From contig OU452201.1 of the NCBI GenBank assembly GCA_911728435.2, positions 16,306,001 through 16,370,000 of the forward strand: a stretch of 64,000 nucleotides of DNA. The letters run 5' to 3'. Source of the stretch: Apoderus coryli (lineage: Eukaryota; Arthropoda; Insecta; Coleoptera; Attelabidae). The position numbers and the translations under genes were made by a program. Positions 23,736 to 36,602 of the stretch are shown one piece after another. The notes below the pieces were generated by a model that was given only the letters and a program-made list of their open reading frames with translations, made no database searches and was not told the DNA's origin. Position 1 is the stretch's first letter. Each line of letters begins with the position of its first letter.

Positions 23736-23796
23736 GTGGCCTCTGCGGATACTAACGACCGAACCAGGTGCCGCCTTGGTCCGTCATCGCTTGCTG
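23736..23796 (-). promoter_or_regulatory. 5' UTR segment of the Sprouty exon with an upstream ORF
   Basis: A strong acceptor (attttgtttcag) ends at 23797 on the minus strand, so at least one upstream non-coding exon must exist. The UTR piece holds a complete 11-codon upstream ORF (23752-23787, MTDQGGTWFGR then TAG) ending 16 nt before the main ATG. Such uORFs commonly lower translation; here that is inference. Confidence 0.6.
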
Positions 23797-26700
23797 CTGA
23801 AACAAAATAAAACTCTTATTATCAAAGTAATACAATTCAGCAGTTAGCAATTTGGTGGATAAACTAACTAAGATCCATTTGTGTATTTTCTCAACAATTT
23901 ATTATTGATTTTATAAGTAGGTAATTTATTTATTGTCTGACAGGCATAACCCATTAAAAAGACAAACCAATGAAATAGTGAAATGGTTATTTCATGTGAG
24001 TTTCACACTATACTTTTTCTACGTGTTAATGCTTTTGAATACATTAAACATCAAAATTTTTAAGAAAATAGTTGTTTTGCGAAACTTACCTATACTCGCC
24101 CTGTTGGCGTAAAAATATTAAATTGACATAACGCTGTGAATTTTGTCGGTAAAACCAAATAAAATAATATCATCATTATTTGACCCGTAGAGTATCTCCA
24201 GTTAACGGTTAATGAAAGACCCTGTATTATGTATGCATTATGTTGCTGTGGTTTTTCAAAAAGCAAGCAAGCAGCCAAGTGGGTAGTAGTAGGTAGTATT
24301 ATTTATACCGTATGACAATGGGCGACCTGCACATTTGTCCAAAAAATGCATACAGGCCGTAGATCTCCATAAAGTGTAGTGCACAATTTGTAATAACCAA
24401 ATGATTTGGTTAACGGCCGGGACAAAAAAGTCGTGTGAGCTTGGCTTTATTCAGTACGAGTAGGTATGCTGAATTTATATGACAAGCTGAGTTTTTGTCG
24501 GTTCATATGGTATGGCAAGGCATAACAACCCACGCGTCGAGTGGGTGCCACGCACAGCCAGCTTGTGACAAGCGAGAGGAGAAACAGAGGTATTTTCTGA
24601 AGGCGCGCACCTGGCCCTCCAAAACTTTTATGTGTTATTAGTATTATGTTATTTCCAGTGTCGTGTAACTTTTTTTTAGTACATTATGCAAAAATATCGA
24701 GATTAGAAACATCAAAAAATGTGGAAAAATGTAATAATTTTCTGGTAGGTCATAAAACGATTGGATATCATTGTTGGCAACGAACGGGTTGGAAGTTGGA
24801 ACACTGAAAATGTAGGCCATTAATTCATTATTTTATAATAATTTAATGAACTAGATAGTATTAATCACCAATATTCTAACAAACTTATCCCGGTATTCTT
24901 CGACTTACTTGATGACTGAAGATAGCCAAGCGTTGACTTCAAGTTGTACATATAAATACCATATTTATAATAATATAATAATAACAAACAGGTGACAACC
25001 CAATTACAAGACAATTGCTATGAATATAATATAGTAAACACAAATAATAATACTAAATTCATATAAGTAATAAACTGAAGATGACAGTAGCAAATACATG
25101 GAATCTATTGAATCATTTCCCCTAGAACAATCTTCAAATACGTTTAAATGTGTTGGGATTCTCATTGATGTAATTAATGCTAGTATAGATGGCATTACAG
25201 AAATTACATGTTCTGAAGATGGGAGCTCTTGTTTCATAATTCGCGTGCACCGGAGGCATTTCTCCCATTGAATTGCGGAATATTAAACCGCAACATCTCC
25301 AACAATTGCGAACAGTCTATAAGATCATTAATCAGACCAAAGACAAAACCGACCATCAATCTTGAAGGCTAATCGCTTAAGGAATTTTCGTTGAACATTT
25401 TCGAGTTAGTTAACATAATATCCATATTTGACAAATAATATCTAATAATTAAATAATTTAGTTCAGAAATTGACTTAAAAATATGCGATGTGGAACATTT
25501 CAATACCTACTGTATCCCAAATTGCAAAATCAAATAATACCGAGACACTGTACATCAAAAATCCTTCAGCGGTTCGCTCCTAGTGGTAAAGTCTCAATTA
25601 ATAGGTCTTAAGTTGGCGAGAATAGGACAGAGTAGCAGAAGAGATAATCTACAAAAGATATCAAAATAAAAGCCTAATAGAATATATTTTAACTTTATTC
25701 AGTTTAAATTCTAAAAGATGTTAACTTGAGGTATTTTTCCTTTTCCTTAATTTATAAATAACTAAACTATTTGACACAAAATTGATCAGAAATTTGTAGA
25801 TGGAACAATGCATCTTGCCGAGCTTGTCAGACTGATTTTTTATTAAGTAGCTGTAGTTTCTCGGGCTTATCTTATAGAATTCCTACTCAACGTAAAATCA
25901 CGACCTGAAAGTTGATAATGACGTACTTAATATGACTAAAAAGTAAAGCTCGATTAGCCTAAGTGACTACTAATAATTGTATCGCTGTTAGCGTCTATCA
26001 GATTTACTTTATATTGATATTGACAGTCTAAAATTTCGTTAATTTATACATCGGTTCACAAAATATAGTCAAAAAAGGCAATTTAAGGGGCTGTAGCTCC
26101 TTAATGGGACATTTGCGGAGACACCCTGTATATAACTCAGATGGTGGATCTGTTGATTAACCGTAACCAGGTCATAACACTTCTGCTTGTATTTACTAAT
26201 ACTATTTGCTGCGTAAAAAAGACCACAAAGTTCATAAAAACCGATGATTTTTAAAAAAAAATCGTAATTTTGTTAAAATGAACTAATGATTTCAGCACCA
26301 GCAGTGAAACTCTTCATGGTGATTGTCAGTCACAGCCTGGGTCTTCTTAAAAAGTTCAGCAAATGTTTCCAAATAGAACTTGCAAGTTTTGAATTTCAAT
26401 AGGAATTTTTCACCCCTGGCGCCAGGAATTTCAAAAGGATGCAGACTTTTTTGGTCTATGCATGCAAAAATAAAACTTGCATGCAAGTTGATGTTTACAC
26501 ATGCTAATTTAATTTACTGGCGCGCCAGTTTTTATTTGCGCCACTAAATCCATACATGTGTAAACACACCATAACACATAAATTCTAAATTACTTTGCAA
26601 CTACATCCTGTAAGTGTGCCACAGCTTCTTACGAAATTTAATAATGTTTATCTCATTACATTTCGATGATATTTCCCACTACATGTTAAGTAAAACTCAT

Positions 26701-27090
26701 TAATGAGTAGATTTCATTTACAGACACAATAATACATTTGCTGATAAGATAAGAATCACACAATGAATTCTGATTTTTATTTATTTTTTCTACTTTGTTA
26801 TTTGCTATAATATGTAGATATTACGTCTTTTCTTGAATGAAATCTTCGAAACTGGTTGTAGCTAGTTAGTTTCACAAAAATTTTTAGTGAAACATAAATA
26901 TAGTACGTGACTTTCAATGTCCTGCGCAGTAGCTTAATGGCAACATTGCTCCCGTGAACCGCCATCTATTGGTAGACTACTATAAAATGTTGAGTGAACT
27001 ACGTCATTTAGTTTATGTTCGTTCATTTCCACAAACAAGGAAAACGTTAATATCGTGTGATGATTAAGATTACCTACGTTTTGTGCAAAA
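23797..27090. other. Non-coding stretch upstream of the Sprouty coding exon
   Basis: No further coding exon is recognised. Items seen: a partial hairpin-module copy (23975-24120, listed separately), a GC-richer patch at about 24520-24620 that might be an upstream exon or promoter element, and a solo mariner-like terminus (acaccctgta, 26121-26130). Confidence 0.4.
23975..24120 (+). repeat. Partial copy of the hairpin-module repeat
   Basis: The stretch from ggttatttcatgtgagtttc through cactatactttttctacg to cgaaacttacc follows 29960-30070 closely, then diverges. The hairpin on its left is missing. Confidence 0.6.
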
Positions 27091-27094
27091 AAAA

Positions 27095-27205
27095 ACCATT
27101 ACCGTAACCAAGGAGAGGCTTGATAAATACTATGGGGACTCTGCATCGGCAATTTCAATGGTTAAAAAGTGGTTTAGCTAAAATTCCGATGACAGTCAGT
27201 CGGAA
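27095..27205 (+). pseudogene. Mariner transposase N-terminal scrap
   Basis: The reading TVTKERLDKYYGDSASAISM followed by VKKWF resembles the helix-turn-helix of mariner transposases (the usual GDSAPSYSTVKKW block), then hits a stop. No termini were found around it. The fragment is short, so the family call is moderate. Confidence 0.55.
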
Positions 27206-27229
27206 AAGTGGATTTATATATTTTTTATT

Positions 27230-29855
27230 TATACTTAGTCAGCCACTGACAACAACTATTAATGAATAAATAATAGAATATTCTGACAGTCGCCAAATAT
27301 AACCAAAGTGTCATCTTGACAGTTTTTTTTAACTAATACCCATTATACTATAATACATACGTAAGTATGGTCTTATTGTTTCATTTGTCAAAAATAATTT
27401 ACAGGTGTAGGGTGATAATATTTTTTTATTTTTTGTTACTTTATATCACGATTGGGCTGATTTAAAGCAATTAATTAAAATCACGATTTAAATCAACTGA
27501 GTTTTTTTTAATAAAAATCATTTAAAATCAAACCATAAGTAAATATTCTAAATCTTCCGCTTTTAATTCACACAAGCTGTCTTATTATTGTAATATTATT
27601 TATATTTTATATAATATATACCTATTAAACCTAAGAAACAGACAAAACGCTCAAAACAGTTAAAAAACAACAATACAAAACAACAGAAAAACAAATTATT
27701 TTTAATTTTCATTGAAGAACTTATATACGCCTTTTTTATTTAGACAAATTCTATGGTACTTAATCATAAAGTCAGAAATAATAAATTAAGTGCCGATGAA
27801 TACAAAATCATCATTTTGAACAAAGCATCACAGTTTAATAATATAAATTTAAAAAAAATTAAATAAATCATAATTTTTTTAAATTTTTATTCAAAAACAC
27901 TGATTTTTGATATTGACTTATATTTACTTAAATACCTATACCAGCGATGAAAAAACTCTCCAAATAAACATTATAGAGACATAAGTGTTCTATCATTTGA
28001 TATGTAACATCGGTATTTTCTATTAACAATGAAAAAAATATGATTTTTTTTAAACTTTGACAGGCCGCCATTTTAAAATTAACTTTCCGATTTCAATCGC
28101 CAACGAACTCAACCGAGACATTGAACTATCCGATTTTTTAAGCAAATATTGTTTCGATTGGTCAACAATACCGCCTAGAACTTGCTTCCAAATTTTCTAT
28201 ATCCCATATAAACTCCTGTTCAAAATTATCGCACCCTTAGACAAGGAAACTTGTCTAAGATCGCACCACTTACATTTTTCGATTAAGTTTGGTTATTTAA
28301 GGAAATATTGACGTTTATTTTAAGAAATCATATCATATCAGTTTTGAAGAGTTGCGACTATACTGAATTAAGTAATTTGGCTAAGAGAAAAACAGTAATT
28401 ACTTTTTTAAATCACTCCAAGACTTATAATTTTTTTTCTGCTTCAACGCACAGGTGGCATATTTTTAAATCACACCTCACTCTGTAAAATATATTTACTT
28501 TTATATACAAAAAAAAAAACTTAATTGTTGTTAACAAACATTAAATGCTCAAATACCTACTTACTTACAAGATGCAAATTAGACGAGATTTTTTACAAAA
28601 TAATAAAATAAAATGTGAGAATGATACAAGGCCATGATACTGTTGGCGCTAATTCATTCATAAAATTATTGTTCGTTCCTATTTTTATTTTTAGTTCTCT
28701 CTCAACAATTTTATGTTATTTACAACACATCATGTTAATGTACAGTAGTTCCAAAAATACTGCACTATCAACGTTATTTGTGACATTTTCGAAATATTTG
28801 CAAATTTAATGTCCCATAGCTAAAACTAAGGATTAGGAAATATGGCCCAAAAGTAACAAAAGACATAATCATCATCGTTAACCGCCAGCATGTATTCTGT
28901 CAAGATCGATTTTAAATATTTTAAAATCATCAGCAAAACTCTAAACACCCTAAACATTATGCTGACAGAAACCCAGATTAATTTTTATAAACTTGCAAAT
29001 GTAAATTGTAAACCTTTCAATTTTCCCTTACTTGAAAATTTAGCTATTTGTCAGCGTTTATCATGTTTAGAGCAGCAACTTCATTATCATCTAGAACATA
29101 CAATTGGTAATTCTCTAATATGGCTGGTTCCAACAAAAAATTAAGTTTAACTGTTTGCTATGTCATTCTTTAATTGATAAACTTAAACTTGCATTTATTC
29201 TGCTTACTTAAGTTACTGTAAAAGTGTTTTAATTATGTAATGTAGTTAGTTACGAGTCAAAGCTTGGTAATGTTGAAATAAAAACCAAATAATTCGATTA
29301 GGTATTTTTAAAAATGGACTTTACATAATTTGCTTGAAAATATAGAATTAAATTTGTTTAATTTGACATTGGGAAACGTAATTTTTAAATTATAATTAAA
29401 TTAAAATATGCGACATTTTTGACGGACTCTCGTATACATGTGTCGTAACATAGCTGCTGTTTAGATAAAGTTCAATAAACATTACTTTTTATACATTTTT
29501 CTGTATAAATTTTATATTTTTATAAATTTAATCATTAATAATACATAAATAATAACTATATTATTATTTTTGATATGTAATCATTTTATTAATAACATAT
29601 ACAAATTTCAACTAGTTTTTAATAAAAACATTACAAGCTTTTTTTAAATAATACATTTAAATATAGGTACTTAAGTAGGTACTGAATATGATAAATTTGA
29701 TTGATACATTTTCAGATAACTTTTTTTACTATTCCATTAAATAGCTAATGATCAAATAGAATAAATAGTGTAGGTAATTAGATATGAATTATGTAATGAA
29801 ATTCAGGTAAAATTTCTGTTTTGTTTTAGAAAAACGCCCAAGTGTTAACAACTAA
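27230..29855. other. AT-rich non-coding stretch with one unexplained small frame
   Basis: No known gene. The frame at 28057-28311 (84 residues, ATG-independent wording GRHFKINFPISIANELNRD) is less AT-rich than its neighbours and has no stop, but I recognise no domain and see no splice sites that would make it an exon. Confidence 0.35.
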
Positions 29856-29859
29856 AAAA

Positions 29860-30450
29860 TAGTATATTGTGCAACGAACATGAAATGACATATATTTCCT
29901 ACGAGTATGACCGTTTGCAGCATGAGCCGCAGGCGAGTGCAAATCATACGAGTAGGAAATGGTCATTTCATGTGAGTTTCACACTATACTTTTTCTACGA
30001 CTGTTTTAATGCTTTTGAATAAATTTAACATAATTTTTAGGAAAATATTTGTTTTTCGAAACTTACCCTTGCTAGCGTATAAGCCTAAATACGATAAATT
30101 AGAAGTATTAAATTGACTAGGTGGTGTTAAACTATATTCACTATCACTGTTTATGTGTTTTGAAATTAGCGAAATACTTAATTATAATTATTATTAATTA
30201 TAAATACCAAAACTGTCAATTTGGTGTTTGTATTTTCGACGTTGCTATGGTGATTTTTCATGCCCGCCGCTACTTTTGTCATTACCAGGAAATTTTATCC
30301 GTGCGTAATATTTCCCACTAGTTGCTAGGTAACTAGTGAGAAATATTATTACGCACGGGTAAATGATAAACAGCATTACAATGTACTACATTTTCAAATC
30401 ATGATTGAACATATAATAAAGGCAATTAAGGACAGTCGTAGAAAAAATCG
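29860..30450 (+). repeat. Hairpin-module repeat, copy A
   Basis: It matches 49467-50016 in inverted orientation over its whole length. The left end is a long imperfect hairpin (29881-29910 with 29944-29972: stem around tttcctacgagtatga), with an inner loop containing cgtttgcagcatgagccgc. A second hairpin at 30299-30358 (stem ccgtgcgtaat...cactagtt) is present here but mostly absent from the other copy. The right side runs straight into the tail of a tRNA-related repeat. It has no coding capacity. Confidence 0.75.
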
Positions 30451-30945
30451 GTTGTATCACCCCAAAACTTTCCCGAGAAGTTATAATGTAATCAAAACGA
30501 AACATAATTTTAATAATTATTATTATAATTGTATTAATTTTATTATTTCCAATAAACTAACGTAACAACTTTGTACAAAAATTAGAAAAAAAAGTATTTC
30601 CACAGCTAGGACTTAACCTTCAGCACGCGAAGCGAACGCCCTACCAATGACCCAATAGAGATCTCATAATAAATATTGTATTTTATTTGTTATACACTCG
30701 TATATACGTTCCACTCACTGGTGTCATTTTAAACGCTATTTTCTCGAGAATTATGGGGGCAAATATCAAAAGTGACCTATCGCTATAAAGCCGATAAAAA
30801 ATGCTTTAAAATGATGTATCACTCGACCCCTACTGATATATGAAAATTTAGCGGTTGTGTCCATAGGGCTTAAGCGATTTCAACCTAAATCTAATGGCTT
30901 CATCCTAGGACTGCCCCAAACTCATATACCAAAATTTGTATTGTA
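30451..30945 (-). repeat. tRNA-related composite repeat, copy 3, joined to the hairpin module
   Basis: On the minus strand: body (30945-30740), a tRNA-like region (30660-30600, attggtagggcgttcgcttc then a decayed box B), then a tail containing ttattggaaataat and an attataataa stretch, ending in gggaaagttttgg before the hairpin module. The order is the same in copy 4 (44870-45215). Confidence 0.65.
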
Positions 30946-31439
30946 TTGTTATTGTTGTGTAAAGCATATAAATATGAGTTGCCAAAAAATTTGTTGCAAA
31001 AGCTTGGTCACGTAAAGTAAAAGCATCAAACCGCGGCCTTATAACGCCGTTTTCATTATATAAAAGCTCCGCCACTTCAAGACCAACCAATACATTATTA
31101 TTAATTAAATTATTAAAATTCGTATTTAAAAAATAAACAAACTGAAATAACTCAAAAAAAAAAACTTTAAAACTAACAAAATGATTAAAAGATCAATCAC
31201 GCGATATACAAAAATTAAAATTTATTTGATGTGAAATGTCAAAAATAAAATAAACTGACGTCTTGTCATGCATTGGGTGTGCGAAAGTTGACGGTATACA
31301 CCCATGCGCAAAAGTTGCGACTGGTGAAAATTCATATCACTCGCAGTGCATAAGCCGTGCACTAATTTGACGTCATTTGCGTACATGCAAAGTTGCACCG
31401 ATTTCAAATAAAGCGCCCCAGAAATCACTAGGTATAGTG

Positions 31440-31770
31440 AGCACTTGCTTAATTTCTGAATAATCTTCTTGATATTTCTTCTTAAATGCAGCTTCTTTCT
31501 TCATCAAAACTGTCAAAAAGAGCAAGTAACTTTTTCCCTAAGTGAACTGCTTGAGATAAAAATGCACCTTTTTGTTGTATTGTATCCAGTGATAAAGAAA
31601 TTGGTTTTAGGCAATATAGTCACCTGTATGGGGATGACCCGATGTATCTAAGCCTTCTAAAAGAACACTGTTTCCATCCTCTGCTGTCAAAACCACAGAG
31701 ATTATCGGCTGATTATGTATATTGGACCATCCATCTAAGGACATGCAAACAGATAACTTGTTAAATCATG
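31440..31770 (-). pseudogene. hAT transposase remnant (DUF659-like region)
   Basis: The minus strand reads LSVCMSLDGWSNIHNQPIIS, then VVLTAEDGNSVLLEGLDTSG and HPHTGDYIA before a stop at 31607-31609. The S-x-DGWSN-x-H/N-x-x-I block is the hallmark of DUF659-type hAT transposases. A degraded continuation past the stop leads toward 31440. No zinc finger or dimerisation domain is seen. Confidence 0.7.
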
Positions 31771-33030
31771 ATTTTTATATTATCCCTGTCACACAACTAA
31801 ACTAACTTACGTTCCAATATTTATTGTTCTACACGACCAAACCTTTTTGGTCGTGTATAACAATAATTTGAAGGTGATCTTAGTGCGAGTATATTGTTAA
31901 TTCCATTTTTTTTTCATTCAATCAAGAATACATTTAACTTCAATCTTTTGACCATCCTGCCTAGATCAAGAACAACAATATATGAAAATAGTTAAGTATT
32001 TGGTTTCGTAAAATTCCACGTGTCTTTCGTCGCGATAAACAAGTATCTATTTATCATTAAGTAACAAATAATATAAGCCTTCAATCAATTAAATATAGAT
32101 TATCTAAAATACTCACTTAAATACCCATAAATAGCTAAATAATATATCAATGAACCATTTGAATATTTTGTTACAAAACATAATAATTTTTTTATAAATT
32201 TTCCAAATATAAACCAGAAATTTTAGTGGTGGACAGCCACAACATACAAAATGAAGAATGCAGAGAATGTCATAAATGTAGGTTTAAACTTCCTGCACTT
32301 CTATTAAAGTTGAAAGCGTTCTTTATTTTTTACTGATTCTTTTTCAACTTTATCTATATATAGAAACAGTGGCAGCGACATAATTTGCTTTAAGAGAAAT
32401 TAAATATAAACAATTATAGAGTATGTCCAACGAAATGTATGTAATTACATTCAAATATGTCACATATTGTTATAAGTCTTAATAATAATTTGTTACTTAA
32501 TAATGACACTCTGCGGGTGAATATCTCTTGCTCCATATTTCTCGGGAGGAATGACCGTATAAAGGTCAAGTGTGGAAAATATAGAGCAATGCTATTTCTG
32601 TCACTCCCATGTTTCAAGCTCTTTCTACATTATGTTTATTTGATTTGTATTGCATTTATTGAATATTGAAATTCTCGTGTAACCAGTTATTGCCAGTCAT
32701 TAGGTATATATGCTATAAAAATTCATATAAATTCCGAAACGTTTCCATATATTGCTAGAAATTGTTGTGTTGTAGAAAATTATTTCCAGTTAAAAAGCCT
32801 TTTAAAAGTTAGTATGTTCCATTTCGTTGATTGTTTATTTGAATGAATATATAACCCTAAAATTATAAATAAAAGCCGTCTGTCCATATTTTATCTTTTT
32901 CTTTTTTCTCGTTTGAAAAGATACAAATAAAATATTGTATTTGAAAAAATAGTCCATTCTAAAGTGGAGTTGTAATTTTAGTGTTTGAATGACAGTCAAA
33001 TCTCCACAAAATAAGTTTAATAGAATTTAG
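31771..33030. other. AT-rich non-coding stretch
   Basis: No gene or clear repeat. A short perfect inverted repeat (cgaccaaacctttttggtcg, about 31838-31857) is the only structure noted. Confidence 0.35.
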
Positions 33031-33031
33031 A

Positions 33032-33377
33032 CAAACTATCATATCATTGGAACTACTTACCTATACTTTTTTATTTAGTTCCTTGTCATATTTTTTTACG
33101 TTTTGGCAAGGTAAAGCCTTCTTCAGGACAATCTTATTTAATTTTTTATGTTATTTGTTTCTGGTTTTTAATAATAGAAACAATCAACAGATTGGTTAAA
33201 TGAATAGTTGTTGTCCAGCAGAAAAATGTTTCTATTATTAAAAACCAGAAACAAATAATATAAAAAAAAATAAATAAGTTTTTCCTCAAGAAACCAAGAT
33301 TTACCTTGCCAACACGTAGACAAAATATGACTAACCAAATAAAAAAGTATAAGTAGTTCCAATTATATGATAGTTTG
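33032..33377. repeat. Foldback repeat, about 346 bp
   Basis: Arms 33032-33181 and about 33228-33377 are reverse complements, with a core perfect for 31 bp around tttctggtttttaataatag and ends caaactatcata / tatgatagtttg. Both arms carry a motif pairing aaggtaaagccttcttcagg with an acgtagac word, also found singly at 60157-60240. No transposase is seen. Confidence 0.7.
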
Positions 33378-34655
33378 GGTTCGAACCTCATCCCAAGAAA
33401 ATTCCACTAAAGTCACCTTATGGAAAAATATTTTTTTGATTTATTTAAATTATGTTCTAGTCTAGTCTCGAAACATGTATGGCGGATAAATTGTATACAC
33501 TAAAATTTCAAGTTTCATTTAAATAACAATAAATTATTAAAAATCTAAACAGCGTAATTTTGTTGACTGTCGCCGGATGCGTTTAAGACTTATAATAATG
33601 CTGAGAGAAAAAAATTATTTGGTTCAACGCTATGGAATCGGTGAGAGATCACTTAATAGCGTCATTAGTATTTAATGAAAAATAACACTGAATTAAGCAA
33701 CTGATCAAAAGATTTTTGGTAACTGGAAGTATGATTGATAAAAAGAAAGAAAAGAAGAAACTCGAGGTACGTTAGTTGTTCTTCATTCGTTAGAAGGAAA
33801 TGAAATTCGAAAATGTCATTAAGGAGTCGAAGAAGAAATACAGACAAAACTACTAAAAATTATCGAAAAGGTCAGTATCATTAACCGTAGTTAAAGCTGG
33901 GTCAGTAGTCGAATACTATTAATCGTATTTTGTTAGGAGTAAAAAAGCTTTTCGTAATTTTTATTCATAATGGGATTATAAGTATATATTTTTAATTACA
34001 AATAATTATTATTCGTATACTTAACTTACGTATTAATCTTAGAAAACGAGTAGAGCCACATGCTTCTAATATGAACACGGGCCTGGCGCTCTCACTGTTG
34101 ATAAAAATTAAGCATACATTCGTTCAGGAAGTCAATTCTTGAAAATCAGGGACCACAGAAAATCCAAGAGAAGTAGAACTAGGTTAACGTTCTTCTAAAC
34201 GGTCTCAAACAAATTACTTATAAATACTATTTCTGAGTACCCGTAGATATCTAAAATACATTACCTGCGTAAGGAAACAGAATTTTAATAATAATTATGA
34301 TTATAATTGTATTATTTTCATTATTTCCAATCACATAACCTATCAAATTAATAGGTTTCTCAGTACTCGTGCCCAGCTCTGCTCGTAATTTCATTTATAT
34401 GTCGCGGTCTATTATATAAACCTCTATAAAACCCAAATTTTGAAGTTTATTCAAGTCTAAATCGAACTCTGAATGAAATTCCTGTGAACATATTGATTCG
34501 TGATATACCACAGCAAATCGAGAATCTGAATGTCATAACAGTGTTCAACAAACTCTCCCGTTGTTAAAAAGTCTAGTTTAGTTAAACAACCTCAATACCA
34601 AAAGTATTGATTGTATGACGCGTTGCTCATTTTCTTTTTTATTTCTAGGATTATG
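33378..34655. other. Non-coding stretch
   Basis: No gene. At 34270-34335 there is a fragment of the tail of the tRNA-related repeat (tttcattatttccaat). Confidence 0.35.
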
Positions 34656-34657
34656 TA

Positions 34658-34973
34658 CAGGGTGTGTAAAATTTGCCACTACCCTAAACTTTTTTCATTT
34701 TTAAATTTAATGTTTGTAGTGCCGAGACCGAAACAGTGTCTGATATGGTTAGAATCAGAAAAAATCCCCATTTAACAACGTAAAGATATATAGGGTGTTC
34801 CATTTCAAAATACATTGATTTAATCTGCATTTTGGCAAAACCATACTGTATCAAGTGTTTTTTCGGTATCACAACTACAGAAATGAGCAAATTTACTACA
34901 ACTTTCAATGTTTCTTTCTCAATTTAAAAATTAACAAGTTAAAGGGACTGGCAAATTTCAGCGGAACACTCTG
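34658..34973. mobile_element. MITE, 316 bp, TA-flanked
   Basis: The left end is cagggtgtgtaaaatttgcc and the right end is its imperfect reverse complement (ggcaaatttcagcggaacac then tctg). TA lies on both sides. It is non-coding; ORFs inside are shadows. Confidence 0.6.
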
Positions 34974-34975
34974 TA

Positions 34976-36255
34976 TAATTTGCACCAACTCTTGTTCGTT
35001 TTGTATCGAGTACCTACGAAATGTTATTGTAAGTAATAAAATTAAGGTATAGTCAATATTTGACAAAGTCAAATTACGAAAACCATATAATAATTTCATG
35101 TGGCACGCCCCTGTTACTGATTATACCAAGGCGGAGGACGCGACATGCCATTCAATCCTTCGCTCTCTCCATCCTTATTTACCTCATAGGCCGACATATG
35201 CACTCACACACACATATATAAATACAAATGTGTGTTGTGTTGTATATTATATTTTTGTGCTCCCAAATAGAAACAGGATGCTATATTAAAACGCCGTATA
35301 TACCGACATCCGGCAAATTATATTTCATCTCTCTCATATTCTATCACGTATCCACTTATGTTTCTCCATAATATTAAAACTGCTTGCAATAGTATTTATT
35401 AAGTTAGTATTCCTGATCGTTTTTTAAATAACATGATTATAGTTATGGTAACAACTAACATACCCCCCTGAACTCAAATTCCTAGCATACCTGCCTATAT
35501 CACAGGAATTTAAACAATTTGTTACCAAATAAGATGCAAATCGTATTAGATTTCGTCAGATCCGCTAATATCCAGGATTGATTTGAAGTCCTTGAAATTT
35601 CATGATCCAAAACTTAATTTCCTACTGATGTAACGACTACTCACTCTTTCAGACTCCATAATATCGTCCCCGGGGTCCGACACAGTTTGACGTAACATAC
35701 AAAATGGCTAATGCAGTTTCAACTAATTTTCTTTTAGAAAAATAATAACAGTTGGTTATACCGCAAGTCGATACGAACTTCCTTATCTTAAATGGAACAC
35801 CCTATATATTATTATTATATTTTCAGATTCTCTGTTCAATTATAACTATTTTTTCTTAATATTTTCCTACACTATCTTCAACTGTTTTTGAATAAATAAT
35901 TCATTTCGATTTTTTTTGGCCTAAAACAGGTTTTCCAAAAAAAAAAATCGTTATTTCATAGCATCAATAGATAGTAGGTATCTTGAAATTTTGAAGGTGC
36001 TTTGAGAACGTCTTAGGAAAGTTATTGCTCTTGACAAGTTGAACCATAAGGCGGGTGGCAGGTGGTCCAAATTTACTGTAGTATTGTCGGTAATTTTAAT
36101 GAGATTTTATTGATTAAAATACATGTAGTCCTTTATGCTACAAAATCCTGAAGTAAATTTCTAGTTATTTCAAACAAGTTCAATTAAGAAGTTACAGGAA
36201 GAAAAAAAAAATATGATAAGGATTTTTTATCATTGCTTAAGTTATCAAAGTATGT
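34976..36255. other. Non-coding stretch with a scrap of the palindromic-element family
   Basis: About 35745-35860 (ggttataccgcaagtcg, then aaatggaacaccctatat) matches the arm of the element at 19110-21396 in decayed form. A run of cytosine-poor, AT-rich DNA surrounds it. No gene seen. Confidence 0.45.
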
Positions 36256-36259
36256 AAAT

Positions 36260-36602
36260 TACCAATCTAAGTCCCCTATCAACATGATGGTTAGAAATTA
36301 CAACCAACTCCAACAAGTTTGCGATATCTTCGGAACTAGATACAGGAACTTTAAATTACAGATAGTAAAACACCTTAATGAAACTTAAAAAATAATCTAG
36401 TGAATTATAGAATTAATGTAGTAAATATAACCTTAAGTTTAAAGTCTTGAAACATAAATTAGTTAATGTTGTTTAAGTTTAATGTTTAAGTTAGTTTTTA
36501 GTCTAGTTAAAGTTAGGTAGAACTTAAGTTAAGTTAAATTCAACAAAGCAGTGTAATTGGGTTAACACCTGTATCTGTCTTTTATAAATAAATAAATAAA
36601 TA
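36260..36602 (+). mobile_element. Probable 3' tail of a non-LTR retrotransposon
   Basis: A T/A-rich tail ends gttaacacctgtatctgtc and then ttttataaataaataaataa, a simple-repeat end typical of CR1/Jockey-type 3' UTRs. No coding part is recognisable upstream. Confidence 0.45.
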
